64,000 nt of DNA from Luteibacter sp. SG786 (GCF_011759605.1 NZ_JAAOYX010000001.1:496001-560000), one strand, 5' to 3'. Shown: positions 20,122-29,881, counted from the first letter of the stretch. The notes: a model not told the origin generated them from the sequence alone. Made by a program: numbers and translations.

Positions 20122-20224
20122 GAGCGCGCCTTGCGCGCGACAGCTTTTCGCGTTTACCTCCGAGCTGGCGCGCCAGCTCGGAGGTTCGGCTTCAAAAGCC
20201 GTCGCGCGCAGGGCGCGCTCCCAC
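20118..20224. repeat. REP pair, GTAGGAGCGCGCC family
   Basis: Outer arms GTAGGAGCGCGCCTTGCGCG and the inverted GCGCAGGGCGCGCTCCCAC enclose a further perfect hairpin (CCGAGCTGGCGCGCCAGCTCGG). The left end overlaps the DUF423 stop codon. The same family recurs at 33851 and 39219. Confidence 0.9.
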
Positions 20225-20235
20225 AACAGCGATGC

Positions 20236-20424
20236 TCACTCGTCCGGGTCTTCCACCGGATCGGCCTTGCGTGCCTTCAGGCGCCCGGCGCGGCGCAGTG
20301 CGTCGCGCAACACGTATTCGATCTGCGCGTTGAGCGAGCGCAGTTCGTCCTCCGACCATGCCTGCATGGCTTCGAGCACGGCCGCACTGATACGCAGCGG
20401 GTATGCTTTTTTCTCGGCCGCCAC
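20236..20424 (-). CDS. Arc-type ribbon-helix-helix protein
   Basis: A 62-residue basic protein with an Arc/MetJ-like pattern: a short strand (KAYPLRIS) followed by two helices (AAVLEAMQAWSEDELRS and SLNAQIEYVLRDALRR). The GTG at 20424 lies 7 bp after the SPFH gene stop, so it is the second gene of that operon. A DNA-binding, autoregulatory role is plausible. A phased tandem repeat in front of the operon is a candidate operator. Confidence 0.75.
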   Translation of the reverse strand: MAAEKKAYPLRISAAVLEAMQAWSEDELRSLNAQIEYVLRDALRRAGRLKARKADPVEDPDE

Positions 20425-20431
20425 GCGGGAG

Positions 20432-21298
20432 TCAGCTGTAGAGGCTGCCGGCGTTGACCACCGGTTGCGTGGCGCGGTCGCCGCAGAGGACCACCAGCAA
20501 GTTGGATACCATGGCGGCCTTCCGTTCCTCGTCGAGCTCCACAACGCCTTCGGCGCGGAGCCTGTCCAGCGCCAGGGCCACCATGCCCACGGCGCCTTCC
20601 ACAATGCGCTCCCGTGCGGCGACGATGGCGCTGGCCTGCTGTCGCTGCAACATGGCCTGGGCGATTTCCTGCGCGTAGGCAAGGTGACTGATGCGCGATT
20701 CGATCACCTGCACGCCGGCCTTCTGCAGTCGTTCCTCGATCTCCTGGCGCAGATGGTTGTTCACCTCCTCGCCATGGCTGCGTAGCGAGGGCTTGGTGTC
20801 GTCGTGTGCGTCGTAGGCATAACTCTGCGCCATCTGGCGAAGGGCGGATTCGCTCTGGATCTGCACGAAGTTCTCGTAGTCGTCCACGCAGAACACGGCT
20901 TCCGCCGTATCCACCACCTGCCAGACGACAATGGCCGCGATCTCGATGGGATTGCCGTCGCTGTCGTTCACCTTCAGCCGGCTGCTTTCGAAGTTGCGCA
21001 CGCGCAGGCTTACCGGCCGGCGGGAATAGAACGGGTTTGTCCAGCGCAGGCCCTCGCGACGCTCGGTGCCCGCGTACTTGCCGAACAACTGCATTACCTG
21101 GCCCTGGTTCGGCTGAACCTGGAAGAAGCCTTTGGCCAGGAAGGCGAAGACAGGCACGAGCACGATGCTGGCAGCTGCGAGGGGGTTGCCGTCATGGGCC
21201 ACCTGGCCCAGCACGGCTCCCGAGATGAGAACGATAAGGACGATGAAGCCGAAAAGGGCGGGAATGCCCGGGAGGGAGGCGGCGGCGCGCTCGTTCAT
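20432..21298 (-). CDS. SPFH/Band 7 domain membrane protein
   Basis: A 288-residue protein with two hydrophobic N-terminal segments (about 12-30 and 38-55) followed by a Band 7/SPFH domain (GLRWTNPFYSRRPVSLRVRN onward) and a C-terminal helical part with AQEIAQAMLQRQQASAIVAA, the usual oligomerising helix. It probably forms large membrane-associated assemblies; function in bacteria is mostly unknown. AGGGG lies about 8 bp before the ATG. It is paired with the small ribbon-helix-helix gene. Confidence 0.88.
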   Translation of the reverse strand: MNERAAASLPGIPALFGFIVLIVLISGAVLGQVAHDGNPLAAASIVLVPVFAFLAKGFFQVQPNQGQVMQLFGKYAGTERREGLRWTNPFYSRRPVSLRVRNFESSRLKVNDSDGNPIEIAAIVVWQVVDTAEAVFCVDDYENFVQIQSESALRQMAQSYAYDAHDDTKPSLRSHGEEVNNHLRQEIEERLQKAGVQVIESRISHLAYAQEIAQAMLQRQQASAIVAARERIVEGAVGMVALALDRLRAEGVVELDEERKAAMVSNLLVVLCGDRATQPVVNAGSLYS

Positions 21299-21312
21299 GA
21301 CGATGGACCCCT

Positions 21313-21359
21313 GGTTGGTTGAGCAACGATATCACTTTGATATCACATTTCAACCAACC
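21313..21359. promoter_or_regulatory. tandem GATATCAC sites inside a 9-bp inverted repeat
   Basis: GATATCAC occurs at 21328-21335 and 21339-21346, an 11-bp spacing close to one helical turn. They are enclosed by GGTTGGTTG (21313-21321) and CAACCAACC (21351-21359), a perfect inverted repeat. This fills nearly all of the 64-bp gap upstream of the SPFH/RHH operon and looks like an operator for the RHH protein. Confidence 0.55.
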
Positions 21360-21362
21360 GGA

Positions 21363-22859
21363 TTACGGAGCGTCGCGTCCCGCCGGCATGACGGGTCCAT
21401 CGCTGGGCGCTGGCAGGTCCATGAGGTTCGACGACGGAATGGCCCGGTCGATCCGGATCCGGGTGAGTGCGTTCATCGCCGAGAAGAACCGCCACGGCTC
21501 GCCGCTGCCGGTGCCCAGGGCGATATGCGTGGAGTCGAAGCGCCGCTGCGCCGAGTCGAAGCTGACCCAGCGGTTGTTTATCCATGCCTGGGTCCAGGCA
21601 TGCGGCACGAACACGCGCGTCGCGCCGCCCATGCGCTCCGCGTACACGATGCCGGTGACCACGCGCGCGGGAATGCCCAGGGCACGCGCCATGGCGGTCA
21701 GGAGCACGGCATGTTCGGTGCAGTCGCCGCGGTGTGTCGACACGGTTTCGAGGGCCGAGGCGTAGCCGACGTCCAGGCCCTTGGCGTCGATGTAGTCGGA
21801 AAGGAATGAGCGCAGGCGTCGCATGCGCTGCAGATCCGTCGAGGCATCGCCGGCCGCGCGACGCGCCAGCGCCACGACCTCCGGGCTTTCCGACTGCACC
21901 CAGGCATTCGGCGCCATGTCCTCGGGAAGCGGCCCCGGCTCGTCGCTGTGGCGCATGCCGAAGCCCACGTCCACGATGTACACGCCATCGCCCAGCGAAC
22001 GCACCATCTGCTCGTCGGTGTCGACGAAGGGGTTGGCACCGGCATCGGAACCGCGCACGGTGATGGTGTAGCGCACGGGCGCTATTCGCAGCGCGGCCAC
22101 CATCGGTCGCGGCGAACTGATCATCGCGGCGCGAAGCAGGTCGATGTCCTGGTCGGGCGCCTGCGCGCAGGCGGCGCTGCACGAGGCCATTTCCAACCGG
22201 AAGCCAAGCAGCGGCGCGAGGCTCCGGCGAATGAAGCCCTCGTTGTCGACCCAGATGTCCACGGCCCGGTCGGCACCCGCCCCGGCGATCGACTGGCGAA
22301 GGTGGTGCAGGGTCTCCCTGCGTTCGTCGGGCATGACCACAACCTCGTCGCCGAGCACCTGCACGTCGACGTTGGCGACCTGCTGCCGGACCGAATCGAA
22401 ATTGCGCAGTCGGTAGGTGGTGCCGGCCTTGAAGCCATTCGCCACCATGGCCAGCCGCTGCCCTTCGGCGAGCGTCGCGCCTGTCGGCCAGATCAGCAGA
22501 TTGACCTTCGACTGGCCGCCGACGGTGTTGGCCACCTGGAACAGGCCGTCGCCACGCACCTCGCCGGTGGCGAGGTTTTCCTGCGACGACATGCTTGTGC
22601 TGGCATAGAACGCCAGGGGAGCGCCGGACTGGGACTCGGTAGAGCGGAGTTCCGTGCGCAACGTCATCGGTGTGCGCGAGCGGGTCATGCGGAAGTCCAG
22701 GACCTGCGAAGTGACCACCTTGTCCGGCTGCACCTGGCGGTCGATGCGTAGGCTTCCGACCTTGCGGCCGTCCAACAACACGGTCATCCAGCGATCTTCC
22801 GCCGTGGAAACGGCAGGAACGGCGCACAGTACGGCGAGGACGGCAAGAAAGCGTCTCAT
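21363..22859 (-). CDS. secreted transglutaminase-like protein
   Basis: A 498-residue protein with a signal peptide (about residues 1-20, ending AVSTA). The C-terminal third is a transglutaminase-like domain with an intact triad: Cys380 in RGDCTEH, His420 in PHAWTQAW and Asp435 in SFDSA. Such bacterial domains mostly act as periplasmic proteases or peptidoglycan-linked enzymes rather than crosslinkers. The N-terminal ~330 residues show no domain I recognise. It stands alone, ending just before the SPFH promoter region. Confidence 0.85.
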   Translation of the reverse strand: MRRFLAVLAVLCAVPAVSTAEDRWMTVLLDGRKVGSLRIDRQVQPDKVVTSQVLDFRMTRSRTPMTLRTELRSTESQSGAPLAFYASTSMSSQENLATGEVRGDGLFQVANTVGGQSKVNLLIWPTGATLAEGQRLAMVANGFKAGTTYRLRNFDSVRQQVANVDVQVLGDEVVVMPDERRETLHHLRQSIAGAGADRAVDIWVDNEGFIRRSLAPLLGFRLEMASCSAACAQAPDQDIDLLRAAMISSPRPMVAALRIAPVRYTITVRGSDAGANPFVDTDEQMVRSLGDGVYIVDVGFGMRHSDEPGPLPEDMAPNAWVQSESPEVVALARRAAGDASTDLQRMRRLRSFLSDYIDAKGLDVGYASALETVSTHRGDCTEHAVLLTAMARALGIPARVVTGIVYAERMGGATRVFVPHAWTQAWINNRWVSFDSAQRRFDSTHIALGTGSGEPWRFFSAMNALTRIRIDRAIPSSNLMDLPAPSDGPVMPAGRDAP

Positions 22860-22948
22860 GAGCGTACTTCCGGATTGTTGGGGACGCCGCCATCACAGCA
22901 CGTTCGCGGCGCCAGTCAAGTGCCCCTTTGGTGGAATGCCGGGCAGGA

Positions 22949-22954
22949 TAGAAT
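22949..22954 (+). promoter_or_regulatory. possible -10 element of purT
   Basis: TAGAAT lies 30 bp before the purT GTG in an otherwise GC-rich gap of 124 bp. TTTGGT 16 bp upstream is a poor -35. Tentative. Confidence 0.3.
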
Positions 22955-22983
22955 CGCCCCCATCGCCTGCGAGGACGCTTTTC

Positions 22984-24165
22984 GTGAAAACTTTCGGCAC
23001 GCCGCACTCCCATACGGCCTTCAAGGTCCTTCTGCTCGGTTCGGGCGAACTCGGCAAGGAGGTGGCCATCGAGCTGCAGCGCTTCGCCGTCGAGGTGGTG
23101 GCGGTGGACCGCTATGCGAACGCGCCGGCAATGCAGGTGGCCCATCGCAGCCACGTCATCGACATGCTGGACGGAGCGGCGCTGCGCGCACTCATCGAGC
23201 AGGAGAAGCCGGACCTCGTGGTGCCCGAGGTGGAAGCCATCCACACGCCGACGCTGGTCGAGATGGAAAAGGAAGGGGTCAAGGTGATCCCCACCGCGCG
23301 CGCGGCGTGGCTCACGATGGACCGCGAGGGCATCCGCCGCCTCGCCGCGGAAGAACTCGGCCTGCCCACGTCGCCGTATCGCTTCTGCGACGACCGCGAG
23401 AGCTTTCTTGCCGCCGTGGCCGCACTGGGCACGCCCTGTGTCGTCAAGCCGGTGATGAGTTCGTCCGGCAAGGGGCAAAGCGTGGTGCGGCACATCGAGG
23501 AAGCGGGAGCCGCATGGGATTACGCCCAATCGGGTGGCCGGGCAGGCCGTGGGCGCGTCATCGTGGAGGGGTTCGTCGACTTCGACTACGAGATCACCCT
23601 GCTCACGGTTCGCCACCGTGACGGCGTGTCGTTCTGCGCGCCGATCGGGCATCGCCAGGAGGACGGCGATTACCGCGAGTCGTGGCAACCGCAGCCGATG
23701 AGCGAGGCCGCTCTGGCGTCCGCCCGGCGCCAGGCGGACGCGATTACAGCCGCTCTGGGCGGGCGCGGCGTCTTCGGCGTGGAATTCTTTGTGCGTGGCG
23801 ACGAAGTGATCTTCTCGGAAGTGAGCCCGCGGCCGCACGACACCGGGCTCGTTACGCTGATCTCACAGGACCTGTCGGAATTCGCGCTGCACGCCCGCGC
23901 CATCCTCGGCTTGCCCGTGCCCGACATCCACCTGTTCGCGCCCGCCGCGTCCTGCGCCGTGCTGGTCGATGGCGAAGGCACGGCGCCGAGGTATCACGGC
24001 GTTGCGGAAGCCCTGGCCGAGACCGGCACCATGCTTCGCATCTTCGGCAAACCGGAGGTTCGGGGCCGGCGGCGCATGGCCGTGACGCTGGCGCGTGCCG
24101 CCACGGTGGAGGAGGCGCTCGCGAAGGCCACGCGCGCGGCCAGCCGCATTCGCGTGGAGCTGTAG
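22984..24165 (+). CDS. purT: formate-dependent GAR transformylase (phosphoribosylglycinamide formyltransferase 2)
   Basis: A 393-residue ATP-grasp enzyme that makes formyl-GAR from formate, ATP and GAR in purine synthesis. The N-terminal motif [18 protein letters not shown], the ATP-grasp segments [14 protein letters not shown] and [14 protein letters not shown] and the metal-binding [12 protein letters not shown] are all present. Its length matches E. coli PurT (392). The start is GTG; the upstream in-frame extension has no coding character. It stands alone, divergent from the transglutaminase gene. Confidence 0.95.
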   Translation: MKTFGTPHSHTAFKVLLLGSGELGKEVAIELQRFAVEVVAVDRYANAPAMQVAHRSHVIDMLDGAALRALIEQEKPDLVVPEVEAIHTPTLVEMEKEGVKVIPTARAAWLTMDREGIRRLAAEELGLPTSPYRFCDDRESFLAAVAALGTPCVVKPVMSSSGKGQSVVRHIEEAGAAWDYAQSGGRAGRGRVIVEGFVDFDYEITLLTVRHRDGVSFCAPIGHRQEDGDYRESWQPQPMSEAALASARRQADAITAALGGRGVFGVEFFVRGDEVIFSEVSPRPHDTGLVTLISQDLSEFALHARAILGLPVPDIHLFAPAASCAVLVDGEGTAPRYHGVAEALAETGTMLRIFGKPEVRGRRRMAVTLARAATVEEALAKATRAASRIRVEL

Positions 24166-24231
24166 AGGGCCTACAACGACCGTTCACGCCCAAATGTTAA
24201 GCTGCAACGCTCCTATGGACGATCCAACCTC

Positions 24232-25941
24232 ATGAGCGGACGCAGAGATTCCAACGACCGCGAGCTCCGCGGTCGCACCGAACCCACCCTGGGCCGGCTC
24301 GACGACCTCGACAAGCCGGCTTCGTCGATCGACGACGGGCTGCCGCACATCGTCGTGGACGCTCCTCGCCGCCGAACGGCGCCGCCGCCGGCATCGCCGC
24401 GCGGACCGCGAAAGCGCGGCTGGCTCATTCCTGTCCTCGTGCTGGTGCTGATCGGCGCAGTCACGGGCCTTTGGTTGCAGCAGGACCGCCTGCGCAACAT
24501 GATGCCCGCCACCGAACTCAACGACACGCTGGCCCAGGCCAATCGCGCGCTCGACGAAGGCCGCCTGGACGGCACGAACGGCGACAGCGCGCGCGAACTG
24601 TTCGAAAAGGCGCGCGACCAGCAACCCGACAGCGACCAGGCACGCGACGGCTTGCGCCGCGTCGGTCAGGCGGAGGTGGCCAGGGCCGACGCCGCCCTGA
24701 CGGCGGGGAATCTCGACCAGGCCGAGGCCGCGCTCAATGTCGCCCGCGAACTCCTGGGCGGCGGAGCCGACGTGGAGCGGCTTTCGGAGCGACTTTCGCA
24801 GGCCCGAAATCCGGAAGCGCGCACCGAAACGCTGATCGATGAGGCGCAGCAGGCGCTGGCCGCCGGACGCCTCGACGGCGAAGACGGAGCGGGGGCGCTG
24901 TACCGCCGTGTGCTCGATGCCGACAAGACCAACGCTGTGGCCGCGCGTGGGCTCGACAAGGTGGGCGACGCACTGGCCGCCCAGGCCCGTCAGGCGATCG
25001 CCGCCAACGACAAGGAAAAGGCGAACGCCATCGTCGACCGCATCGCCATCCTCGTCCCCCGCTATGGCGATCTCCCTTCCTTGCGCGCGGCACTGGCGGA
25101 AACGAAGAAGCAGGACGGTCAGGCCGTTGCCACGCTGATCCAGCAGGGCAACGAAGCGCTGCGCGCAGGACGATTCGTCGGCGACGGCGACGACAATGCG
25201 CTGTCGCGCTTCCAGGCGGCACTCGCGGCCGATCCCGACAATGCCGAGGCAAAGGCCGGGGTAGGGCGGGTAGCGCAGGCGCTGATCGTGCAGGCGAACG
25301 CGGCCATCGACAGCGAGGACGACGATCAGGCCACTCGGTTGCTCGACCGCGCGGCGAAGCTCGCGCCCAAGTCGGCGGAGTTGGCCGCGGCCCGTGCGCG
25401 CATCGCCGGTGGCGACCGGCATCCGGGTGGTGCCGACGACAAAGTAGGCGCCACTACCGGCGACGACGCCATTCCCGAAGCGTCGATGGCCGTGAGCCCG
25501 GAGCAGAAGGCGAAGGTGGCCGATCTGGTCCGGCGCGCGCAGGTTGCCGCCGCGCGGGGCGACATCATGGATCCCCCCGGGGACAGTGCCTACGACCTGT
25601 ACCGCAACGCACTTGCCATCGACGGAAACGATCCGGCGGCACGCGCGGGGCTGCAGGGCCTTCCTACCCAGGTGGAGAAGCAGATGCAGCAGGCCGTGGC
25701 GAACGGCAACGTGCAGCGCGCCGAAAACCTCTACGGCACGCTGTCCGACCTGGCGCCGGGCGATGCCACCCAAGGCGAAGCACGCCACCGGCTCGGCAGC
25801 GCCTGGATCGACAATGCGTTGCAGCGCGCGGCACAGGGCGACCGCCAGGGCGCGTTCCAGGCGCTCGACCGTGCCCGCCGCTACGCGCCGGATGACCCTC
25901 GCCTGCAGAGCGCGTACGAGCGCATCGCGACGGGCCGTTGA
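24232..25941 (+). CDS. single-pass membrane protein with four ~100-residue TPR-like repeats
   Basis: A 569-residue protein of no family I can name. The cytoplasmic N-terminus (1-60) is Arg/Pro-rich, one membrane helix spans about 64-82, and the rest is helical and Ala/Asp-rich. Four related units start near residues 97, 199, 301 and 430. Each has a motif like ALxxGRLDGxxGD, then ARELFEKARD-like and DPDNAEAKAGL-like TPR segments. The internal duplication is clear by eye. It is probably an extracytoplasmic scaffold. The ATG overlaps the stop of a tiny six-codon frame. The NAD-epimerase gene follows after 8 bp. Confidence 0.75.
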   Translation: MSGRRDSNDRELRGRTEPTLGRLDDLDKPASSIDDGLPHIVVDAPRRRTAPPPASPRGPRKRGWLIPVLVLVLIGAVTGLWLQQDRLRNMMPATELNDTLAQANRALDEGRLDGTNGDSARELFEKARDQQPDSDQARDGLRRVGQAEVARADAALTAGNLDQAEAALNVARELLGGGADVERLSERLSQARNPEARTETLIDEAQQALAAGRLDGEDGAGALYRRVLDADKTNAVAARGLDKVGDALAAQARQAIAANDKEKANAIVDRIAILVPRYGDLPSLRAALAETKKQDGQAVATLIQQGNEALRAGRFVGDGDDNALSRFQAALAADPDNAEAKAGVGRVAQALIVQANAAIDSEDDDQATRLLDRAAKLAPKSAELAAARARIAGGDRHPGGADDKVGATTGDDAIPEASMAVSPEQKAKVADLVRRAQVAAARGDIMDPPGDSAYDLYRNALAIDGNDPAARAGLQGLPTQVEKQMQQAVANGNVQRAENLYGTLSDLAPGDATQGEARHRLGSAWIDNALQRAAQGDRQGAFQALDRARRYAPDDPRLQSAYERIATGR

Positions 25942-25949
25942 ACGCGGGC

Positions 25950-26783
25950 ATGACGGTTCTGGTGATCGGAGCATCGGGGCAGATCGGACAATTCCTCCTG
26001 CCGCGCCTGACCGAGGCCGGCTTCGATTACCTGGCACTGAGTCGTCGGGCGACAGGAAACGATCCCCGCTGGATATGCGGCGGCCTTCCCGATGCCATGC
26101 CCGAGCTTCCGCCGCTGCGTGCGGTGATCAGCCTCGGTCCGCTCGATCACCTGGCGCCGTGGCTTGCAGCCACGCGGCTTGCCGGAACGCCGCACCTCGT
26201 GGCCACCTCGTCGATGAGTGCGGAGACGAAGCGCGACTCGGCCGTCCCTGCCGAGCGCGAACTGTCGCGCCGGCTGCGTGATGCGGAAACCACCTTGGTT
26301 GCCACCTGCGCGTCCCGTGGCATGCCGTGGACCTTGTTGCGGCCGACCCTGATCTACGGGGCTGGCGTCGACAAGAGCCTGACCCCGATCGTGAGGGCCG
26401 CCTTGCGCCGCAAGGTGTTCCCTCTGCCGGCGGGACGTGGGCTGCGGCAGCCGGTGCATGCCGACGACATTGCGGCAGCCGTCGTCGCCGCGCTCGGCTC
26501 GCCGTTTGCCCGTGGCAAGACCTTTCCGATCGGCGGGGGCGAGCGCATGAGGGCACGGGAGATGTTCGGGCGCGCACGGCGCAGCGCCGGCGCCGCCACC
26601 CTGCCTGTGCCGATCCCGCGCCTGGCCCTGCGCCTCGCCTCCCTCGTCGTACCCGGCCTGCGCGGACCGGTGGAGCGGCTCGACGACGACCTCGTCGCCG
26701 ACAACGGGGAACTGGAGCGCGTCCTGGACGTTCACCCGCGCCCCTTCAGGCCCTCTCCGGACACGTGGCGGCCACGCCCCTGA
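25950..26783 (+). CDS. NAD(P)-dependent epimerase/reductase-like protein
   Basis: A 277-residue Rossmann-fold protein with the nucleotide-binding GASGQIG at residues 7-13 and a later RPTLIYGAGVD segment resembling extended SDR enzymes. The canonical YxxxK pair is not obvious, so it may be an atypical SDR without catalysis of the usual kind. The substrate is unknown. An in-frame TTG at 25938 overlaps the preceding gene; the ATG at 25950 is preferred. Confidence 0.75.
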   Translation: MTVLVIGASGQIGQFLLPRLTEAGFDYLALSRRATGNDPRWICGGLPDAMPELPPLRAVISLGPLDHLAPWLAATRLAGTPHLVATSSMSAETKRDSAVPAERELSRRLRDAETTLVATCASRGMPWTLLRPTLIYGAGVDKSLTPIVRAALRRKVFPLPAGRGLRQPVHADDIAAAVVAALGSPFARGKTFPIGGGERMRAREMFGRARRSAGAATLPVPIPRLALRLASLVVPGLRGPVERLDDDLVADNGELERVLDVHPRPFRPSPDTWRPRP

Positions 26784-26880
26784 GCCCCGTCGCCACACCC
26801 TTGCCAGCATCCGTTCAGATGGGTGCCGGGAAAGTGCCCCTATCATCCCCGCACGTCTTCTTCCCCAGGACTCCTCCGCG

Positions 26881-29214
26881 TTGGCCCTCCTGAATCGTCT
26901 CGGCTCCCTCCTGCGCGCCAGCTGGCCCTGGCTGCGCGTTCCCTTCTGGCTGTTGATGGGCCTCGTCTTTGGCTTCCTGCTGCCGTATACGCTGGTACTG
27001 AACGCACGCCTGCAGAACCGCTTCAACGACCTCGTGTTCGCCGTGCCGACGCGCGTCTATGCGCGGCCGCTGCCGCTGGCCCAGGGCCTGCCGATGACGC
27101 CGGCCGCGCTGGAGCTGGAACTCACCTTCGCGGGCTACACCACCGAGGGTGGCGGCAAGATCCAGGGCAGCTATTCGAAGAACGGCTCCCGCTTCCTCAT
27201 CGCGTCGCACGGCTATGCGGGACCGGATGGCGGCGAGTTGCCGCATCGCATCCGTGTCGCGTTGTCCGGCGGCCAGGTGGCCTCGGTGGTCGACGACACG
27301 AACGACAAGCCCATCAAGGCGATCCACCTCGACCCCGCGCGCATCGCCACCCTGTACGGCGCGCAGCAGGAAGAGCGCCGCATCGTGCGCCTGGAAAACG
27401 TACCGCCGTTGCTCGTGCAGGGCCTGCAGGCCGTGGAAGACCGCGACTTCAAGAATCACATCGGTCTCGACTTCTCGGCCATCCTCCGCGCGTCGTTTGC
27501 GAACCTGCGTGCGGGCCACACGGTGCAGGGCGGCTCCACGCTTACCCAACAGTTGGTACGCAACCTCTTCCTCGACCGCAGCCAGAACATGCTGCGCAAG
27601 GTGAACGAGGCCATCCTTTCGCTGCTGATGGAAGCGCACTACTCGAAGGGACGCATCCTCGAGGCCTATGTGAACGAGGTGTTTCTCGGACAGCAGGGCA
27701 ACCAGGCCGTGCACGGGTTTGCCGCCGGCGGCGAGTTCTTCTTCGGGCGCCGCCTCGAAGACCTGCGCCCGCAGGAGATCGCGCTGCTCATCGGCTTGGT
27801 GAAAGGGCCCAGCTATTACGATCCGCGTCGTTACCCGGAGCGTGCGCTGGCGCGCCGCAACCTCGTGCTACAGCAGTTCCACGACACAGGCCTGCTCGAC
27901 GATGCGCAGACGAAGGCGGCGCAGGCCACGCCGCTCGGCATCGCGGCGAACGCGCAGTTGCCGCACAACCGTTTTCCGGCCTTCATGCAGTTGGTCCGCT
28001 CGCAGATCACCGCCGACTTCGACGAGGCGGCCCTGCGCGACGGCAGCCTTTCCATCTTCACCACGCTGGATCCCGCGGCCCAGCTGTACACCGAACAGGC
28101 GATCCTCACCACCACGAAGGCGCTGGGCAAGCGCGGTGCGGCGGCGCAGGCGGCGGCGGTGGTCACCGACACCACCAACGGCAGCGTGCTGGCCGTGGTC
28201 GGCTCGCGCGATCCGGGCGACCAGGGTTTCAACCGGGCGCTCGACGCGCGTCGGCCCATCGGTTCGCTGGTAAAACCGCTGGTGTACCTCGTAGCGCTGG
28301 CGCAGCCCTCGCGCTGGTCGCTGGCGTCCATCGTGGACGACACGCCGATCAACATGCGGCAGCCCGACGGCACGCCATGGACGCCGCAGAACGACGATCG
28401 CCAGATCCATGGCCAGGTGCCCATGCTCGACGCACTGGTGCATTCGTGGAACCTGGCCACGGTGAACCTGGGCTTGCAGGTGGGCGTGCAGCGCATCAAG
28501 GGCTTCCTCGAATCCTTCGGACTGGAGAACGTGAATCCCAGCCCGTCGCTGCTCCTCGGCGCGGTGGATCTGTCGCCCTTGCAGGTCGCGCAGCTTTACG
28601 AATACATCGCCGCCGACGGCCACGCGCTGCCCCTGGTGGCGGTACGTGGCGTCATGGATGCCAAGGGCCAGGCGATCAAGCGCTACGAGGTGAAGGGCGG
28701 TGAGGGCGAGTACCAGACCGCGGCGCGGCTCACCACGTGGGCCATGCAGCAGGTGGTGAACAGCGGCACCGCCGCGGCCATCGGCAATTCCGGCCTCTCG
28801 TGGCTGCATGCGGCCGGCAAGACCGGCACCAGCGACAGCCAGCGCGACAGCTGGTTCGCGGGCTTCACGAGCGACCGCCTCGCCATCGTCTGGATGGGCC
28901 GCGACGACAACAAGCCGACAGGGCTCTACGGCGCCACCGGCAGCATGCGCGTGTGGCAGGAACTGTTCCGCAAGATGCCCACGCGCCCGTTGCCCACGAC
29001 ACTGGGCGACGGCCTGGAAATGGCCTATGTGAACCCGCAGAGCGGCAAGCGCACCGACCCCTCCTGTGAAGGCGCGCGGCAGTTCCCCTTCGTGTCGGGT
29101 TATGTGCCGGAAGCGGAAGAGGGCTGTTTCTGGCAGCGATTCAAGGGTATGTTCGGCGGCGACGCCGAGCCCGCAGCGCCGGCGTCCCCGGTACCCAGTA
29201 ATCCTACGGATTGA
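26881..29214 (+). CDS. mrcB: penicillin-binding protein 1B (bifunctional transglycosylase/transpeptidase)
   Basis: A 777-residue class A PBP that polymerises and crosslinks peptidoglycan. A short cytoplasmic N-terminus and one membrane helix (about 16-40) are followed by a UB2H-like region. The GT51 domain has catalytic Glu186 in AVEDRDF and GGSTLTQQLVRNLFL. The transpeptidase has Ser462-Lys465 (SLVK), an SWN-type second motif and KTGTS from Lys647. The start is TTG (26881), with AGGA about 10 bp upstream. A TPR lipoprotein gene follows after 2 bp. The UB2H region implies a need for an outer-membrane activator such as LpoB. Confidence 0.94.
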   Translation: MALLNRLGSLLRASWPWLRVPFWLLMGLVFGFLLPYTLVLNARLQNRFNDLVFAVPTRVYARPLPLAQGLPMTPAALELELTFAGYTTEGGGKIQGSYSKNGSRFLIASHGYAGPDGGELPHRIRVALSGGQVASVVDDTNDKPIKAIHLDPARIATLYGAQQEERRIVRLENVPPLLVQGLQAVEDRDFKNHIGLDFSAILRASFANLRAGHTVQGGSTLTQQLVRNLFLDRSQNMLRKVNEAILSLLMEAHYSKGRILEAYVNEVFLGQQGNQAVHGFAAGGEFFFGRRLEDLRPQEIALLIGLVKGPSYYDPRRYPERALARRNLVLQQFHDTGLLDDAQTKAAQATPLGIAANAQLPHNRFPAFMQLVRSQITADFDEAALRDGSLSIFTTLDPAAQLYTEQAILTTTKALGKRGAAAQAAAVVTDTTNGSVLAVVGSRDPGDQGFNRALDARRPIGSLVKPLVYLVALAQPSRWSLASIVDDTPINMRQPDGTPWTPQNDDRQIHGQVPMLDALVHSWNLATVNLGLQVGVQRIKGFLESFGLENVNPSPSLLLGAVDLSPLQVAQLYEYIAADGHALPLVAVRGVMDAKGQAIKRYEVKGGEGEYQTAARLTTWAMQQVVNSGTAAAIGNSGLSWLHAAGKTGTSDSQRDSWFAGFTSDRLAIVWMGRDDNKPTGLYGATGSMRVWQELFRKMPTRPLPTTLGDGLEMAYVNPQSGKRTDPSCEGARQFPFVSGYVPEAEEGCFWQRFKGMFGGDAEPAAPASPVPSNPTD

Positions 29215-29216
29215 CC

Positions 29217-29729
29217 ATGCATCGCTTTCGTCTTTGTGCCATCGCCACCGTGACGCTCGTCGCCGCCTGCAGCCAGCCCGCGCCGCCGCAGGCCACCCGC
29301 CCCAGCAAACCCACTTACGACATCGTGGCCCAGGTTCGCGCCGCGGGCGAAAGGGAGAAATCCGCCATCGAGGTCGCGCCGCTGCGCGATCCGGGCGTGC
29401 AGGGCCTGGAGCAGGCCGCCCAGGCCGACGAACGCGCAGGCAAGTACGACGAAGCCGACGCGAAGCTGGTGCAGGCGCTGAAGCTGGCGCCGGAAGCTCC
29501 GGAACTCATCCAGGATCGCGCCGAGATCGCCATCCGCCGGCAGGACTACCCGCTGGCCGAGCAGCTATCGAAGCAATCGTTCGAAATGGGCCCGAAGTCG
29601 GGCAGCCTGTGCGCGCGCAACTGGCAGACCGTGGTGGAAATGCGGCTCCAGGCCGGCGACGCCAACGGCGCGAATGCCGCGCGCGGGGCGCTGGCGAAGT
29701 GCCATATCGCCGGGCCGAACCGGTTCTGA
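29217..29729 (+). CDS. TPR-like lipoprotein downstream of mrcB
   Basis: A 170-residue protein with a lipoprotein signal (LVAAC, Cys18) and a short tetratricopeptide-type helical region (GLEQAAQADERAGKYDEADA, LKLAPEAPELIQDRAEIAI). It begins 2 bp after the PBP1b stop, so the two are translated together. By context it could assist PBP1b at the outer membrane, but it has no clear LpoA or LpoB similarity that I can recognise. Confidence 0.72.
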   Translation: MHRFRLCAIATVTLVAACSQPAPPQATRPSKPTYDIVAQVRAAGEREKSAIEVAPLRDPGVQGLEQAAQADERAGKYDEADAKLVQALKLAPEAPELIQDRAEIAIRRQDYPLAEQLSKQSFEMGPKSGSLCARNWQTVVEMRLQAGDANGANAARGALAKCHIAGPNRF

Positions 29730-29742
29730 TATTCCTGAGAAT

Positions 29743-29866
29743 GGGGGAGCCGGCTATGCCGGCGATCCCGCGGCAGGGCAGGATGTGGGAGCCGGCTTCG
29801 CCGGCGATCCCGCGGTAGCGGGCAACCTTGCCGCGAGCACCCATCGCCGCTGAAGCGGCTCCCACA
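29743..29866. repeat. compound REP cluster
   Basis: Three REP units of the GGGAGCCG family in a row: GGGGGAGCCGGCTATGCCGG, then GTGGGAGCCGGCTTCGCCGG, then the inverted GCCGCTGAAGCGGCTCCCAC. It fills the 152-bp gap between the convergent lipoprotein and hemE genes; nothing else is seen there. Confidence 0.88.
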
Positions 29867-29881
29867 CAAAGCGCGGTCGCA

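Noticed and set aside
21343-23838. 831-codon open frame on the minus strand overlapping the transglutaminase and purT
   Set aside because: The translation is Arg/His-rich noise; the transglutaminase triad and PurT motifs occupy the true frames.
24214-24235. Six-codon frame (MDDPTS) overlapping the start of the four-repeat membrane protein
   Set aside because: It could be a leader peptide, but such short frames are common by chance and no ribosome site is evident.
29743-29866. Possible tRNA or CRISPR-like array from the repeated hairpins
   Set aside because: The units are REP palindromes with no regular spacer length, no cloverleaf and no CCA end.
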